Below are positions 1 to 9,183 of a stretch of DNA of 11,466 nucleotides, piece by piece. The position numbers were made by a program, and so were the translations under genes. Every line of letters starts with the position of its first letter. Position 1 is the stretch's first letter. The notes under the pieces were generated by a model. It was given only the letters and a program-made list of their open reading frames with translations, ran no database searches and was not told where the DNA came from. The stretch is from Desulfobacterales bacterium (GTDB taxonomy: Bacteria > Desulfobacterota > Desulfobacteria > Desulfobacterales > JAUCGF01): the NCBI GenBank assembly GCA_029940345.1, contig JAOZRC010000108.1, positions 1-11,466 on the forward strand, read 5' to 3'.

Positions 1-118
1 CTTTGCCGCTCTGCGGCATAACCTCCCCCCCAAATCCGTTATAATCAGAAAAAATGTAATTATAATTTACTTGCTGTGGACTTGAAAATTTACTGAAAGC
101 AGTTCCTGTACAACGATT
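1..118. other. Non-coding flank downstream of gyrB
   Basis: This short stretch follows the gyrB stop codon on the minus strand and runs to the window edge. The only structure seen is a small GC-rich inverted repeat at 5-17 (GCCGC / GCGGC with a 3-nt loop). Neither side carries a T-tract, so it is not a convincing intrinsic terminator, although it lies where one for gyrB would be expected. No coding sequence is recognised. Confidence 0.5.
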
Positions 119-2590
<2,472 letters not shown>

Positions 2591-2595
2591 TTATT

Positions 2596-2640
2596 AAAGC
2601 CTGTTTGTTAAGTGTGATTGAAACAAATCAAACAGGCTTT
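2596..2640 (-). terminator. 12-bp hairpin between dnaN and gyrB
   Basis: A perfect 12-bp inverted repeat, AAAGCCTGTTTG (2596-2607) and CAAACAGGCTTT (2629-2640), encloses a 21-nt loop. Read on the minus strand it comes 36 nt after the dnaN stop and is followed by CTTTAATAATT, so the T-tract is weak and interrupted. It could act as a partial terminator or processing site that makes gyrB expression differ from dnaN. The gyrB ATG lies only 26 nt beyond the stem, so the hairpin would also sit in the gyrB leader. No clear promoter for gyrB was seen after it. Confidence 0.5.
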
Positions 2641-2676
2641 TAAACACGATATCAAAGGAATTGTTCATTCCCAGTA

Positions 2677-3798
2677 TCAAATTCGCATCGGCATAAGCGC
2701 CGTTATATACGTTTTATCCGTTTCACCTTGAACAAGACAGGGTTTATCACCATCTGCAAAATACAAAATCACATTATCATCATCAATAGCGTTAAGCGTT
2801 TCAATAAAAAAACGGGGATTAAAAGCGGCTTCCTTTGATTCACCATTGTAGTTAATGTTCATATCCTCTTTGGAGTCGCCTAAATCGGGATTGGTTGAAG
2901 ACACTGCCAACTTATCTTTTTCAAAACGGTAGATAACACCTTTATATGTCTCAGATGCAATAATTGACATTCGTTTAAGAACCATCATAAAATCCCGTCG
3001 ATCCGTATCAATCTGATAGGCTTTCTCATTGGGAATGATAATATCTTTATAATCAGGAAAATCGCCTTCTAACAACCGGATAATAATTGTTTCCGACTCT
3101 TTTTTGACAATAAAATGATTATCTTTAAAGCCTATTTGAACAACGCTTTCCGCATTTAAGAACTTTCCGACATCAGCCAACCCTTTTTTGGGAATCAGTA
3201 CGGAGTCACCTAACGGGAGATTAAATTCCTTATCATAATTATAAATAACGGCTGAAAGGCGGTTGCCATCTGTTGAAACCATACGTAAGAATTTTTTTTC
3301 TTCCTCGTTAAATCTTTCAAAATAAACGCCAATAATATGAGCGCGTTTATCATCACCGGATCCGGAAATCAAAACCGTACGGTCGATCATTTTTTTAAAT
3401 AATACTGAATCGATTTCGAACAATTCGATATCTTCGATTTGCGGACTATCCGGGAAATCATCCGGACTCATCCCCATTATATGGTATTCGATTTTATCAT
3501 TGCCTATTTTAATCCAGTTATTTTCGACTTCGTGAAAAAGAATTTCCTCACTCGGAAAATCACGAATAATCTCATAGATTTTCTTCGCATTGACCGCAAT
3601 AACGCCATCTGAATCCACTTTTGCAGGATAAACACCGTCAAAACCCGTTTCCAAGTCAGTGGCAACAATATTTATACCGGAATCGACCGTTTTGATTAGC
3701 ACGGTCGTTGTGATTGCCAGATTGGTTTTTCGGCCTGTTATCCCCTGGATGTTTGAAAATACATTAATGACATCATTTTTTAAAATCGTAAATTTCAT
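2677..3798 (-). CDS. dnaN: DNA polymerase III beta subunit (sliding clamp)
   Basis: DnaN forms the ring-shaped homodimeric clamp that tethers DNA polymerase III and many repair proteins to DNA. The product is 373 residues, normal for the three-domain bacterial clamp (about 365-375). It starts MKFTILKNDV and ends in the characteristic ALMPMRI tail; the terminal M-P-M-R helps form the hydrophobic pocket that binds clamp-interaction motifs. Other family marks are the LAITTTVLI segment near the start, the DFPD segment (around residue 95), VSTDGNRLSA in the middle domain and LLEGDFPDY. The ATG at 3798 is preceded by AGGACAGG on the minus strand, a good ribosome binding site. Upstream is the RdgC pair and downstream is gyrB, all on the same strand. 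Neither dnaA nor recF lies in this cluster. Confidence 0.97.
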   Translation of the reverse strand: MKFTILKNDVINVFSNIQGITGRKTNLAITTTVLIKTVDSGINIVATDLETGFDGVYPAKVDSDGVIAVNAKKIYEIIRDFPSEEILFHEVENNWIKIGNDKIEYHIMGMSPDDFPDSPQIEDIELFEIDSVLFKKMIDRTVLISGSGDDKRAHIIGVYFERFNEEEKKFLRMVSTDGNRLSAVIYNYDKEFNLPLGDSVLIPKKGLADVGKFLNAESVVQIGFKDNHFIVKKESETIIIRLLEGDFPDYKDIIIPNEKAYQIDTDRRDFMMVLKRMSIIASETYKGVIYRFEKDKLAVSSTNPDLGDSKEDMNINYNGESKEAAFNPRFFIETLNAIDDDNVILYFADGDKPCLVQGETDKTYITALMPMRI

Positions 3799-3847
3799 TT
3801 TGCCTGTCCTAATTATTTTTGATCAGAATGTTAAAATCTACTGAATA

Positions 3848-3887
3848 GCGGAAAATGGATCGATAGCACCGCGAAACCGCTTTCCGC
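3848..3887 (-). repeat. GC-rich inverted repeat upstream of dnaN
   Basis: Arms GCGGAAA (3848-3854) and TTTCCGC (3881-3887) form a 7-bp inverted repeat with a 26-nt loop, in the 101-nt gap between the RdgC C-terminal gene and dnaN. On the minus strand it starts 13 nt after the upstream stop codon. No T-tract follows at once (the sequence continues TATTCAGTAGATTTT), so it is a poor intrinsic terminator. Part of it (3871-3887) recurs near radA at 11343-11359 with 15 of 17 bases the same. Confidence 0.45.
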
Positions 3888-3899
3888 ATCACATTAAGC

Positions 3900-4424
3900 C
3901 TATCTGAGAATCCAACTTTTAATCTGTATGCCAACGCCTTTTTTCCAATCATCTGAAACTCTTATGGTAATAAATTCAGTAAATAAACGATCTATAAAAT
4001 CAAAAAGCATATCGTAAAGGGACGCCTTTTCGATCAGCGCACCTTCGATATCGTCTTTGGTTTCCACAGGTCCTGTGGCGGGAAGTTTTAGATTGGATAA
4101 ATTTAAGCTTTCGCCTTTAAGGGTGAAAAACCACTCCAGTTCTCCGGATTTATAGGCAAGATTAATTTCGGTGACCACCGCACCTTTTTTCAAAGCCAAC
4201 AACCCTTCTTCCAGCCCGGCGTCATCTCCTTTGATTGTAATCGTTTCCACCGCATCATTACGTCGATTTTCAAGAACAATACGATTGCCGATTTCAAATG
4301 TGACAATTTTATCGTCTGACTTTTGCAGCAGATCAAAATCATTTTCGATCGTATACCAAAGCCATGTTAAAAATTCATACCCTAAAAATTTATATCTGTT
4401 ATACGCAACAGAAACATCAATCAT
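3900..4424 (-). CDS. RdgC-like C-terminal half, separate gene
   Basis: This 174-residue protein has no signal peptide. I read it as the counterpart of the C-terminal half of RdgC, a ring-forming DNA-binding protein that in E. coli restrains RecA. Compared from memory with E. coli RdgC, a segment ending in a charged turn (VTFEIGNRIVLENRRNDAVE, 41-60) is followed by LEEGLLALKKGAVVTEINLA (71-90), which resembles the E. coli stretch with EAGKVVTKLALDW. Then comes a beta-rich WFFTLKGESL segment and a helical FDFIDRLFTEF (141-151). A distinctive aromatic motif, FLGYEFLTWLWY, lies near the start (13-24) and has no obvious match in E. coli RdgC. The ATG at 4424 has GGAG six nt upstream, inside the last codons of the upstream gene, which fits translational coupling. 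It is in the same frame as that gene, separated by TGA and one Phe codon. The homology is inferred by eye; without it this would be a hypothetical protein. Confidence 0.7.
   Translation of the reverse strand: MIDVSVAYNRYKFLGYEFLTWLWYTIENDFDLLQKSDDKIVTFEIGNRIVLENRRNDAVETITIKGDDAGLEEGLLALKKGAVVTEINLAYKSGELEWFFTLKGESLNLSNLKLPATGPVETKDDIEGALIEKASLYDMLFDFIDRLFTEFITIRVSDDWKKGVGIQIKSWILR
4395..4412 (-). other. Small stem-loop just after the RdgC in-frame TGA
   Basis: A perfect 6-bp inverted repeat, TCTGTT (4395-4400) and AACAGA (4407-4412), has a 6-nt loop. On the minus strand it lies 15 nt after the TGA that separates the two RdgC-like genes, near the 5' end of the second gene. It could affect initiation or be chance. 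It is too small and too plain to be called a recoding element. Confidence 0.25.
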
Positions 4425-4427
4425 AAA

Positions 4428-5042
4428 TCACTCCATAAAAGAAAATGGTGAAAGCTTTCCAAGCACGTCACGCTGATCATCCGTCAAACCGGCTGCGAAT
4501 TCAGCCGTAGTATAAGGGAAAAGCCTGATTAAAGATAGTTCAAACGATTTACCAAACAGGGTTTCCAACTCTTCATTAGCCGCTTTTTGATTTGAAAAAA
4601 AAGTCAGGGAGGAAGCTTCATAATTCCATAGCAGGTCATAAACATTCGGTGTAGCGGGAATTGTCTTAGTTAGACGCTGAATCACATCTTCTTTAATCTC
4701 AGCTTTCTCATTTCGGGAAAGATACTGCTTGCCTGTGGATGAAAGCCTTTTGGATATCGCCTGAAGATAATGTTTTTGAATAATTTTAGATGGCACCTTT
4801 TTGCGGTCAATACGCAACGAAAAGACAAAAAAATTATCAATAATAAAAGATGACCCTTCAAAATCAGGTTTGAAAGGTTCATTAAAAGATGTCCAGCCGA
4901 CACTTTTTTCCATATCTTCGTTATCAATATCGGTAATCGTATTTTTTTTTAGACCTTGCGTTATCGTTTCGATCAAAGGGCCCTTAATTTTATCTTCTAC
5001 CAGGTAACGTGTGACAGATACTGTTGATGATAGCATACTCAT
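4428..5042 (-). CDS. rdgC: RdgC-family recombination-associated protein, N-terminal half
   Basis: RdgC is a non-sequence-specific DNA-binding protein forming a toroidal dimer that limits RecA loading in E. coli. This 204-residue product matches the N-terminal two-thirds of that family by pattern: SVTRYL near the start, the SVGW tetrapeptide (47-50; E. coli has MGW), an alternating strand ending FSLRIDRKKVPSKIIQK (74-90; E. coli has KILPSPVIKQ), then a long charged helix with SRNEKAEIKEDVIQRLTK (109-126; E. coli has KTEKDSLKDEVL), and YDLLWNYEASSLTFFSNQKAANEE (about 135-158), which parallels the E. coli MMWIDTVNGLIMVD region. E. coli RdgC is 303 residues; here the protein stops at residue 204 and the rest is apparently supplied by the next gene. 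The start is uncertain: ATG at 5042 or 5036, neither with a clear Shine-Dalgarno. Upstream lies the A/T-rich gap, so its promoter is probably there. Confidence 0.8.
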   Translation of the reverse strand: MSMLSSTVSVTRYLVEDKIKGPLIETITQGLKKNTITDIDNEDMEKSVGWTSFNEPFKPDFEGSSFIIDNFFVFSLRIDRKKVPSKIIQKHYLQAISKRLSSTGKQYLSRNEKAEIKEDVIQRLTKTIPATPNVYDLLWNYEASSLTFFSNQKAANEELETLFGKSFELSLIRLFPYTTAEFAAGLTDDQRDVLGKLSPFSFME

Positions 5043-5094
5043 AATGTTTGATCATTCATTTTCAATTTTTTTTATAAATATATTTTTTATTGTT

Positions 5095-5114
5095 TACGTT
5101 CCACCCTTAACGTA
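5095..5114. promoter_or_regulatory. Possible operator upstream of rdgC
   Basis: TACGTT (5095-5100) and AACGTA (5109-5114) form a 6-bp inverted repeat with an 8-nt spacer, 53-72 nt upstream of the RdgC start. The size and placement would suit a dimeric repressor site. No regulator in the window is known to bind it, so this is only a candidate. Confidence 0.25.
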
Positions 5115-5427
5115 GAATTTTTTATACATTCAGTTTTTTGATATGATTGTGACTTTAAAGGGCTTGCATTTTTTCAAAAACAGTCACATTTAACATAACC
5201 TTATTTTATATTTGTTTTTTGTATAATTTACAAGATATATTTGTTTTTTTTCAAGATCATTTCATTTGCAATGATACTTATCAAATCAATTATTATGTAT
5301 TTATTTTTTTATTTATATATACTTATAAAAACTATAATAGCGTGTCAATTATATGAATAAACATATAACTTTCTAATTTTATATGGTTTTATTATTGTTT
5401 TTATTTTTTATATCTTTTTTATAATAG

Positions 5428-5475
5428 GTTCATAACTTTGAATTTATGAACACATAAAATAAATATGTTCATAAA
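5428..5475. repeat. Three-copy GTTCATAA octamer, inverted and direct
   Basis: GTTCATAA occurs at 5428-5435, inverted as TTATGAAC at 5444-5451, and again direct at 5467-5474. The first pair is a perfect 8-bp palindrome with an 8-nt spacer. The second and third copies extend to 9 bp (TTTATGAAC at 5443-5451, GTTCATAAA at 5467-5475) with a 15-nt spacer. The cluster begins right after the 3' end of the nuclease-like remnant and lies at the far end of the gap from rdgC. The arrangement resembles a protein-binding site cluster or a transcript-end hairpin, but no T-tract marks it as a terminator. Confidence 0.45.
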
Positions 5476-5485
5476 CTGATAATTA

Positions 5486-5704
5486 TTAACCAACTTTTAT
5501 TATAAATTTATACATTAAATTGTGATAATCAGTAAGCGGTGCAAACAGCGCTACAGATACATACTCAAGCCCGCACTTACGGAAGTAATCCGCCGCCTGT
5601 TTGCGTGCTTCTTTCAATTGCAATGCGCTGGTGAAGCTTTTGATCTCAATCAGTCCGCCGGTCTGCCTTGCCACCCGTAGGAAAATCCGGGCTGATGCTG
5701 AAGC
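5486..5704 (-). pseudogene. 3' remnant of a PD-(D/E)XK nuclease-like gene
   Basis: The reading frame is open from the TAA at 5705-5707 to its own stop at 5486-5488. The first possible start is a GTG at 5674, which would give 62 residues. The sequence contains GGLIEIKSF, which looks like the E-x-K catalytic strand of the PD-(D/E)XK nuclease fold, followed by a helix (KEARKQAADYFRKCGLE) and a strand (YVSVALFAP), the expected order in that fold. The codons before the GTG still read like protein (ARIFLRVARQTGG), so the similarity seems to start upstream and to be cut by the TAA. The N-terminal part, with any ATPase or DNA-binding domain, is missing. No Shine-Dalgarno precedes the GTG. Its base composition is much richer in G+C than the adjoining A/T-rich gap. 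The nuclease assignment rests on pattern only; the exact family is not recognised. Confidence 0.45.
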
Positions 5705-5742
5705 TTACACTCCTTTCTACAGTCACTAAAAAATTAAGTATG

Positions 5743-6522
5743 TCATTTAAGCAAATTAAAATACCAATAAATTATTTCCTGACCGAAAAAGATAAAAGAG
5801 ATGGCTCCGATTGCCAGAAACGGTCCGAATGGAACGGCCAATTTCAGATTGCCTTTTTGAACAAGCATTATTGAAAGACCTGTGACAGATCCGATTGCAG
5901 ATGAAACAAAAATTGTAAATAAGACACCTTGCCACCCGATCAGAACACCCATCATTGCCAATAACTTTATATCTCCTCCTCCCATGCCATCTTTGCCTGT
6001 GAAAAATTTGTAAATAAGAGCCACGGCCCAGAGAGAACCACCCCCGATCAGTAAACCGATCAAAGAATCTTTAAGCGTTACATCAGGAACAGCCATTGCC
6101 ATAACAAAAAAAACAGGGATTCCCGGCAGCGTAATCACATCCGGTATAATGCGATGATCCAGATCAATAAAGGTGATAACCAGCAAACAGGCGATAAAAA
6201 TAAAGTATATCAGTGTTTCTGGTGCCAGGCCGGATTTTATAAAGATACTTATGGCACCCAGTCCGGTGAGCAGTTCAACCAGCGGATAACGCCAGGAGAT
6301 AGGGGCTTGACACTGACGGCAGCGGCCTTTAAGCCAAATATAGCTTAAAATAGGAATATTATCATAAAATTTAAGTGTATAACCGCAGTTTAAACAGATC
6401 GAACGCGAGGGCTGGTTAACTGATTTAGATTCATCTGGAATCCGGTAAATACATACATTCAGAAAACTGCCAATGCATAACCCGAAAATGAAAATCGCTA
6501 AATATATTTGATAACTATACAT
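5743..6522 (-). CDS. Type IV prepilin peptidase / N-methyltransferase (PilD/GspO family)
   Basis: This inner-membrane aspartic protease cleaves type IV prepilins or type II secretion pseudopilins and methylates the new N-terminal residue. The 259-residue product starts with a membrane helix carrying GSFLNVCIYRIP (18-29), a family hallmark. The cytoplasmic loop has the zinc-type Cys-tetrad C43, C46, C68, C71, then WRYPLVELL (78-85). The peptidase half has the Asp cluster FIDLDHRIIPD (118-128) and the second active-site motif GMGGGD with Asp184. Several further hydrophobic segments follow, as expected for a multi-pass protein, and the length is near the usual 250-290. The ATG at 6522 is preceded by AAAGGA. 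No pilin or secretion genes are in the window, so pilus and type II secretion roles cannot be told apart, and no symbol is given. It is divergent from lon. Confidence 0.93.
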   Translation of the reverse strand: MYSYQIYLAIFIFGLCIGSFLNVCIYRIPDESKSVNQPSRSICLNCGYTLKFYDNIPILSYIWLKGRCRQCQAPISWRYPLVELLTGLGAISIFIKSGLAPETLIYFIFIACLLVITFIDLDHRIIPDVITLPGIPVFFVMAMAVPDVTLKDSLIGLLIGGGSLWAVALIYKFFTGKDGMGGGDIKLLAMMGVLIGWQGVLFTIFVSSAIGSVTGLSIMLVQKGNLKLAVPFGPFLAIGAISFIFFGQEIIYWYFNLLK

Positions 6523-6679
6523 AAAATCCTTTCATTTTAAAGATACAGGTTATTCGCCAGTCTTAAGATGATATAAGCTATTGAAATAATTAACACTGTA
6601 AATGTGAAATTGATTTTGTCAGTTTTAATGCCATATCAGATTTTGACAAGGTGTTACGGCCTTGGCGATCAGCCTGTTG

Positions 6680-6700
6680 AAACTTAAAACTTAAAACTTG
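6680..6700. repeat. Three tandem 7-bp repeats (AAACTTA)
   Basis: AAACTTA occurs twice in tandem (6680-6686, 6687-6693), followed by AAACTTG (6694-6700). The tract sits just upstream of the proposed lon promoter. It may be a slippage-prone microsatellite or, less likely, a regulator site. Confidence 0.5.
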
Positions 6701-6711
6701 TAATTGGCGAG

Positions 6712-6739
6712 TTGTCAATGAAAAAAAAAGTATTATTAT
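6712..6739 (+). promoter_or_regulatory. Candidate sigma-70 promoter of lon
   Basis: TTGTCA (6712-6717) as the -35 and TATTAT (6734-6739) as the -10 are separated by 16 bp, giving a leader of about 50 nt to the lon ATG. A perfect TATAAT at 6747-6752 is an alternative -10 but lacks a recognisable -35 at the right distance. Both are matched by eye only, in an A/T-rich stretch where chance matches are common. Confidence 0.4.
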
Positions 6740-6798
6740 ACGTTTTTATAATGTGTATAAAATAAACTAATAAAATTAGCAAACTAACAGGAGTGAAT

Positions 6799-9183
6799 AT
6801 GGCTGTTACGGATAAAGATGATATTATCAGTATCCTAGAAGAAGGAAACGGCATTGATGCAATTCCCGAAATCCTGCCGTTAATGCCGGTGCGGGACGTT
6901 GTCATCTTTTCCGATACCCTTTTTCCGCTTTTTGTGGGACGCGAAAAATCAGTAAATGCGGTGGAAGAGGCTGTAGCGAAAGATGGCTTTCTCTTCCTGG
7001 TCACTCAAAAAGATCCTAGCGTGGAAGACCCCGGTGACGATCAGATGTTCAAAGTCGGTACCGTCAGCCGCGTGTTGCGAATGATCAAGCTACCGGATGG
7101 GCGTGTTAAAACACTGGTTCAAGGTGTCGCCAAAGGACGGATTATCAGGTATACGCGTAAAAATACATCGTTTCGTGTTAAAGTTGAGGTGCTTGAAGAA
7201 CGTCCGGTGGATGTTATCAGTATTGAAGTAGAGGCCCTGATGCGTAATGTGCGTGAACTTTCCGAAAAAATCCTGTCATTTCGCGGTGAATTAACCCGGG
7301 AAGTGGGTACTATTTTGGAAAGTATTACGGACCCGGGTAAATTAGCCGACCTGGTCGCTTCCAATCTCAGGTTAAAGATTGAAGAGTCTCAGAATTTGCT
7401 GGAAATTGTTGATCCCGTGGAGCGTCTTCTCAAGGTGAATGAAATATTTTCACGCGAATTTGAACTGACTTCAATGCAGGCTAAAATTCAATCTAACGTT
7501 AAATTTGAAATTTCAAAACATCAGCGTGACTATTTTTTAAGAGAGCAGAAACGCGCTATTAACAAAGAACTGGGGGAAGAAGAGGATAAGGCTCAGGAGA
7601 TTGATCAATATCGCAAAAAAATTAAAAAGGCCAAAATGCCCAAAGAGGCCAAAAAAGAAGCTCTGAAGCAGTTAAAGCGCATGGAGCAGATGCATTCCGA
7701 TTCGGCCGAATCAGGGATTGTGCGAACCTACCTCGACTGGCTGGTGGAAATGCCGTGGAGTAAATCATCACCGGACCATATTGGCATTAAAAAAGCTCAA
7801 TTCGTATTAAATCGAGACCACTACGGTCTCAAAAAAGTGAAAGACCGCATATTGGAATATCTGAGCGTGCGCAAGCTGAATCCTAAAATTAAGGGTCAGA
7901 TTCTCTGTTTTGTCGGGCCTCCCGGTGTTGGTAAAACATCCTTGGGACAGGCGATTGCCAAGGCCATGCGGCGTAAATTCGTTCGTATTTCTTTAGGCGG
8001 GATTCGTGACGAAGCTGAAATCAGGGGGCACCGCCGCACCTATATTGGCGCGTTGCCGGGCCGAATTTTACAAGGTCTGAAGCAATGCGGAACCAATAAT
8101 CCGGTGTTTATGATGGATGAAATCGATAAGCTAGGCCATGACTTCAGAGGCGACCCTTCGTCCGCTCTTTTGGAAGCGCTGGACCCGGAACAAAACTTTG
8201 CATTTAGCGATCACTATCTGAATCTGCCGTTTGATCTATCCAAAGTGATGTTTATTTTGACCGCCAATATTACAGATACGATTCCATCCGCCCTGTTAGA
8301 TCGCATGGAGCTGATTGCACTTTCGGGCTATACCGAGGAAGAAAAAAGGATCATCGCTAAAAAACACCTGTTGCCGCGTCAGATTAAAGAAAACGGGTTA
8401 AAGGCCAAAACCATGAGTTTAAGCACCTCAGCGCTTACCAAGATAATTACGGAGTACACCAGTGAAGCCGGGCTGCGAAATCTTGAGCGGGAGCTGGCCG
8501 CTTTATGCCGTAAAAATGCGCGTAAGCTTGCCGAAGGTGAAAAAGGACCATTTACTGTTACCAAGAATAATCTAGCAGAATACCTGGGCATACCCAAATA
8601 TTATCCTGAGTTGGATCAGGAGGAAAGCCAGGTCGGTTTGGTTACCGGTTTGGCCTGCACTAATGCTGGAGGTGAGGTTTTGTACGTCGAAGTGAGTTTG
8701 ATTCGAGGCAAAGGCGAGCTTATCCTCACCGGGCAGATCGGTGATGTCATGCAGGAATCGGCGCGTGCTGCCATGAGTTATGCTAAAGCCAATTTAAAAA
8801 TTTTAGGTATTAAAGGAAATATGTTTGAGCGGCGGGATATTCATATTCACGTTCCCGCCGGGGCTATCCCCAAAGATGGGCCTTCCGCCGGAATTGCCAT
8901 GGGTACGGCCCTTATTTCGGCTTTAACGAATACGCCGGTAAATAAAGATGTGGCCATGACCGGTGAAATAACGTTGCGGGGACGGGTGCTTCCCATTGGC
9001 GGTCTTAAAGAAAAAGCGATGGGAGCCTTACGCGCCGGTATCAAAACAATTATTATTCCTGAAAAAAACAAACGTGATTTGTCTGAGATTCCGGGAAATA
9101 TTAAGCGTAAACTTAAATTTGTAAGCGTTCAAAATATGGACGTTGTTTTGCAAACGGCTATGGTTGATAGTCAACAAAAATGA
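6799..9183 (+). CDS. lon: ATP-dependent Lon protease (LonA)
   Basis: Lon is a soluble homohexameric AAA+ serine protease that degrades misfolded and specific regulatory proteins. From the ATG at 6799 it has 794 residues, close to the usual 780-810. The N-terminal substrate-binding domain begins at [23 protein letters not shown] and is followed by a helical/coiled region containing [16 protein letters not shown] (245-260). The AAA+ module has Walker A GPPGVGKT (373-380) and Walker B VFMMDEID (436-443). The C-terminal protease domain has PKDGPSAG with the catalytic Ser696 and GGLKEK with the catalytic Lys739; their 43-residue spacing is the same as between E. coli Ser679 and Lys722. An in-frame GTG at 6793 overlaps the AGGAG ribosome binding site (6789-6793), so the ATG five bases after it is the better start. 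The stop overlaps the tsaB start by four bases. Confidence 0.98.
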   Translation: MAVTDKDDIISILEEGNGIDAIPEILPLMPVRDVVIFSDTLFPLFVGREKSVNAVEEAVAKDGFLFLVTQKDPSVEDPGDDQMFKVGTVSRVLRMIKLPDGRVKTLVQGVAKGRIIRYTRKNTSFRVKVEVLEERPVDVISIEVEALMRNVRELSEKILSFRGELTREVGTILESITDPGKLADLVASNLRLKIEESQNLLEIVDPVERLLKVNEIFSREFELTSMQAKIQSNVKFEISKHQRDYFLREQKRAINKELGEEEDKAQEIDQYRKKIKKAKMPKEAKKEALKQLKRMEQMHSDSAESGIVRTYLDWLVEMPWSKSSPDHIGIKKAQFVLNRDHYGLKKVKDRILEYLSVRKLNPKIKGQILCFVGPPGVGKTSLGQAIAKAMRRKFVRISLGGIRDEAEIRGHRRTYIGALPGRILQGLKQCGTNNPVFMMDEIDKLGHDFRGDPSSALLEALDPEQNFAFSDHYLNLPFDLSKVMFILTANITDTIPSALLDRMELIALSGYTEEEKRIIAKKHLLPRQIKENGLKAKTMSLSTSALTKIITEYTSEAGLRNLERELAALCRKNARKLAEGEKGPFTVTKNNLAEYLGIPKYYPELDQEESQVGLVTGLACTNAGGEVLYVEVSLIRGKGELILTGQIGDVMQESARAAMSYAKANLKILGIKGNMFERRDIHIHVPAGAIPKDGPSAGIAMGTALISALTNTPVNKDVAMTGEITLRGRVLPIGGLKEKAMGALRAGIKTIIIPEKNKRDLSEIPGNIKRKLKFVSVQNMDVVLQTAMVDSQQK

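Larger units (their letters stand above)
5043..5485. other. A/T-rich non-coding region upstream of rdgC
   Basis: This 443-nt gap has no recognisable gene. By hand count only 17 of the 120 bases at 5281-5400 are G or C, far below the flanking genes. It carries several repeats: TACGTT/AACGTA (5095-5100, 5109-5114); TGTGACT/AGTCACA (5148-5154, 5182-5188); a 14-bp direct repeat at 5207-5220 and 5236-5249; ATCATT/AATGAT (5256-5261, 5270-5275); and a three-copy octamer at 5428-5474. It must contain the rdgC promoter unless transcription comes from further upstream. It could also be acquired DNA or an easily melted replication region, but no good DnaA box (TTWTNCACA) was found in it on either strand. 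Confidence 0.6.
6523..6798. other. Divergent intergenic region between prepilin peptidase and lon
   Basis: This 276-nt region must hold the promoters for both divergent genes. It contains an imperfect direct repeat (GATTTTGTCA at 6612-6621 and GATTTTGACA at 6639-6648), a triple AAACTTA-type tandem repeat at 6680-6700, and candidate sigma-70 elements close to lon. No CIRCE-type repeat (TTAGCACTC/GAGTGCTAA) and no convincing sigma-32 promoter was seen, although lon is often heat-inducible. No open reading frame that looks real lies here. Confidence 0.6.

Noticed and set aside
5..17. Hairpin GCCGC-TCT-GCGGC as the gyrB terminator
   Set aside because: The stem is only 5 bp and there is no T-tract on either strand before the window edge.
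5043..5485. CRISPR array in the repeat-rich A/T gap
   Set aside because: The repeats are 6-14 bp, irregularly spaced and of different sequences; there are no regular repeat-spacer units and no cas genes.
5701..5706. AAGCTT (HindIII) at both suspicious junctions, hinting at a cloning chimera
   Set aside because: The same hexamer also occurs inside intact sequence (for example 5634-5639 and in the RdgC genes), so its presence at the breaks is not informative by itself.
6643..6648. TTGACA (plus strand) as the lon -35 box
   Set aside because: No TATAAT-like hexamer lies 16-18 bp downstream; the TTGTCA/TATTAT pair closer to lon fits better.
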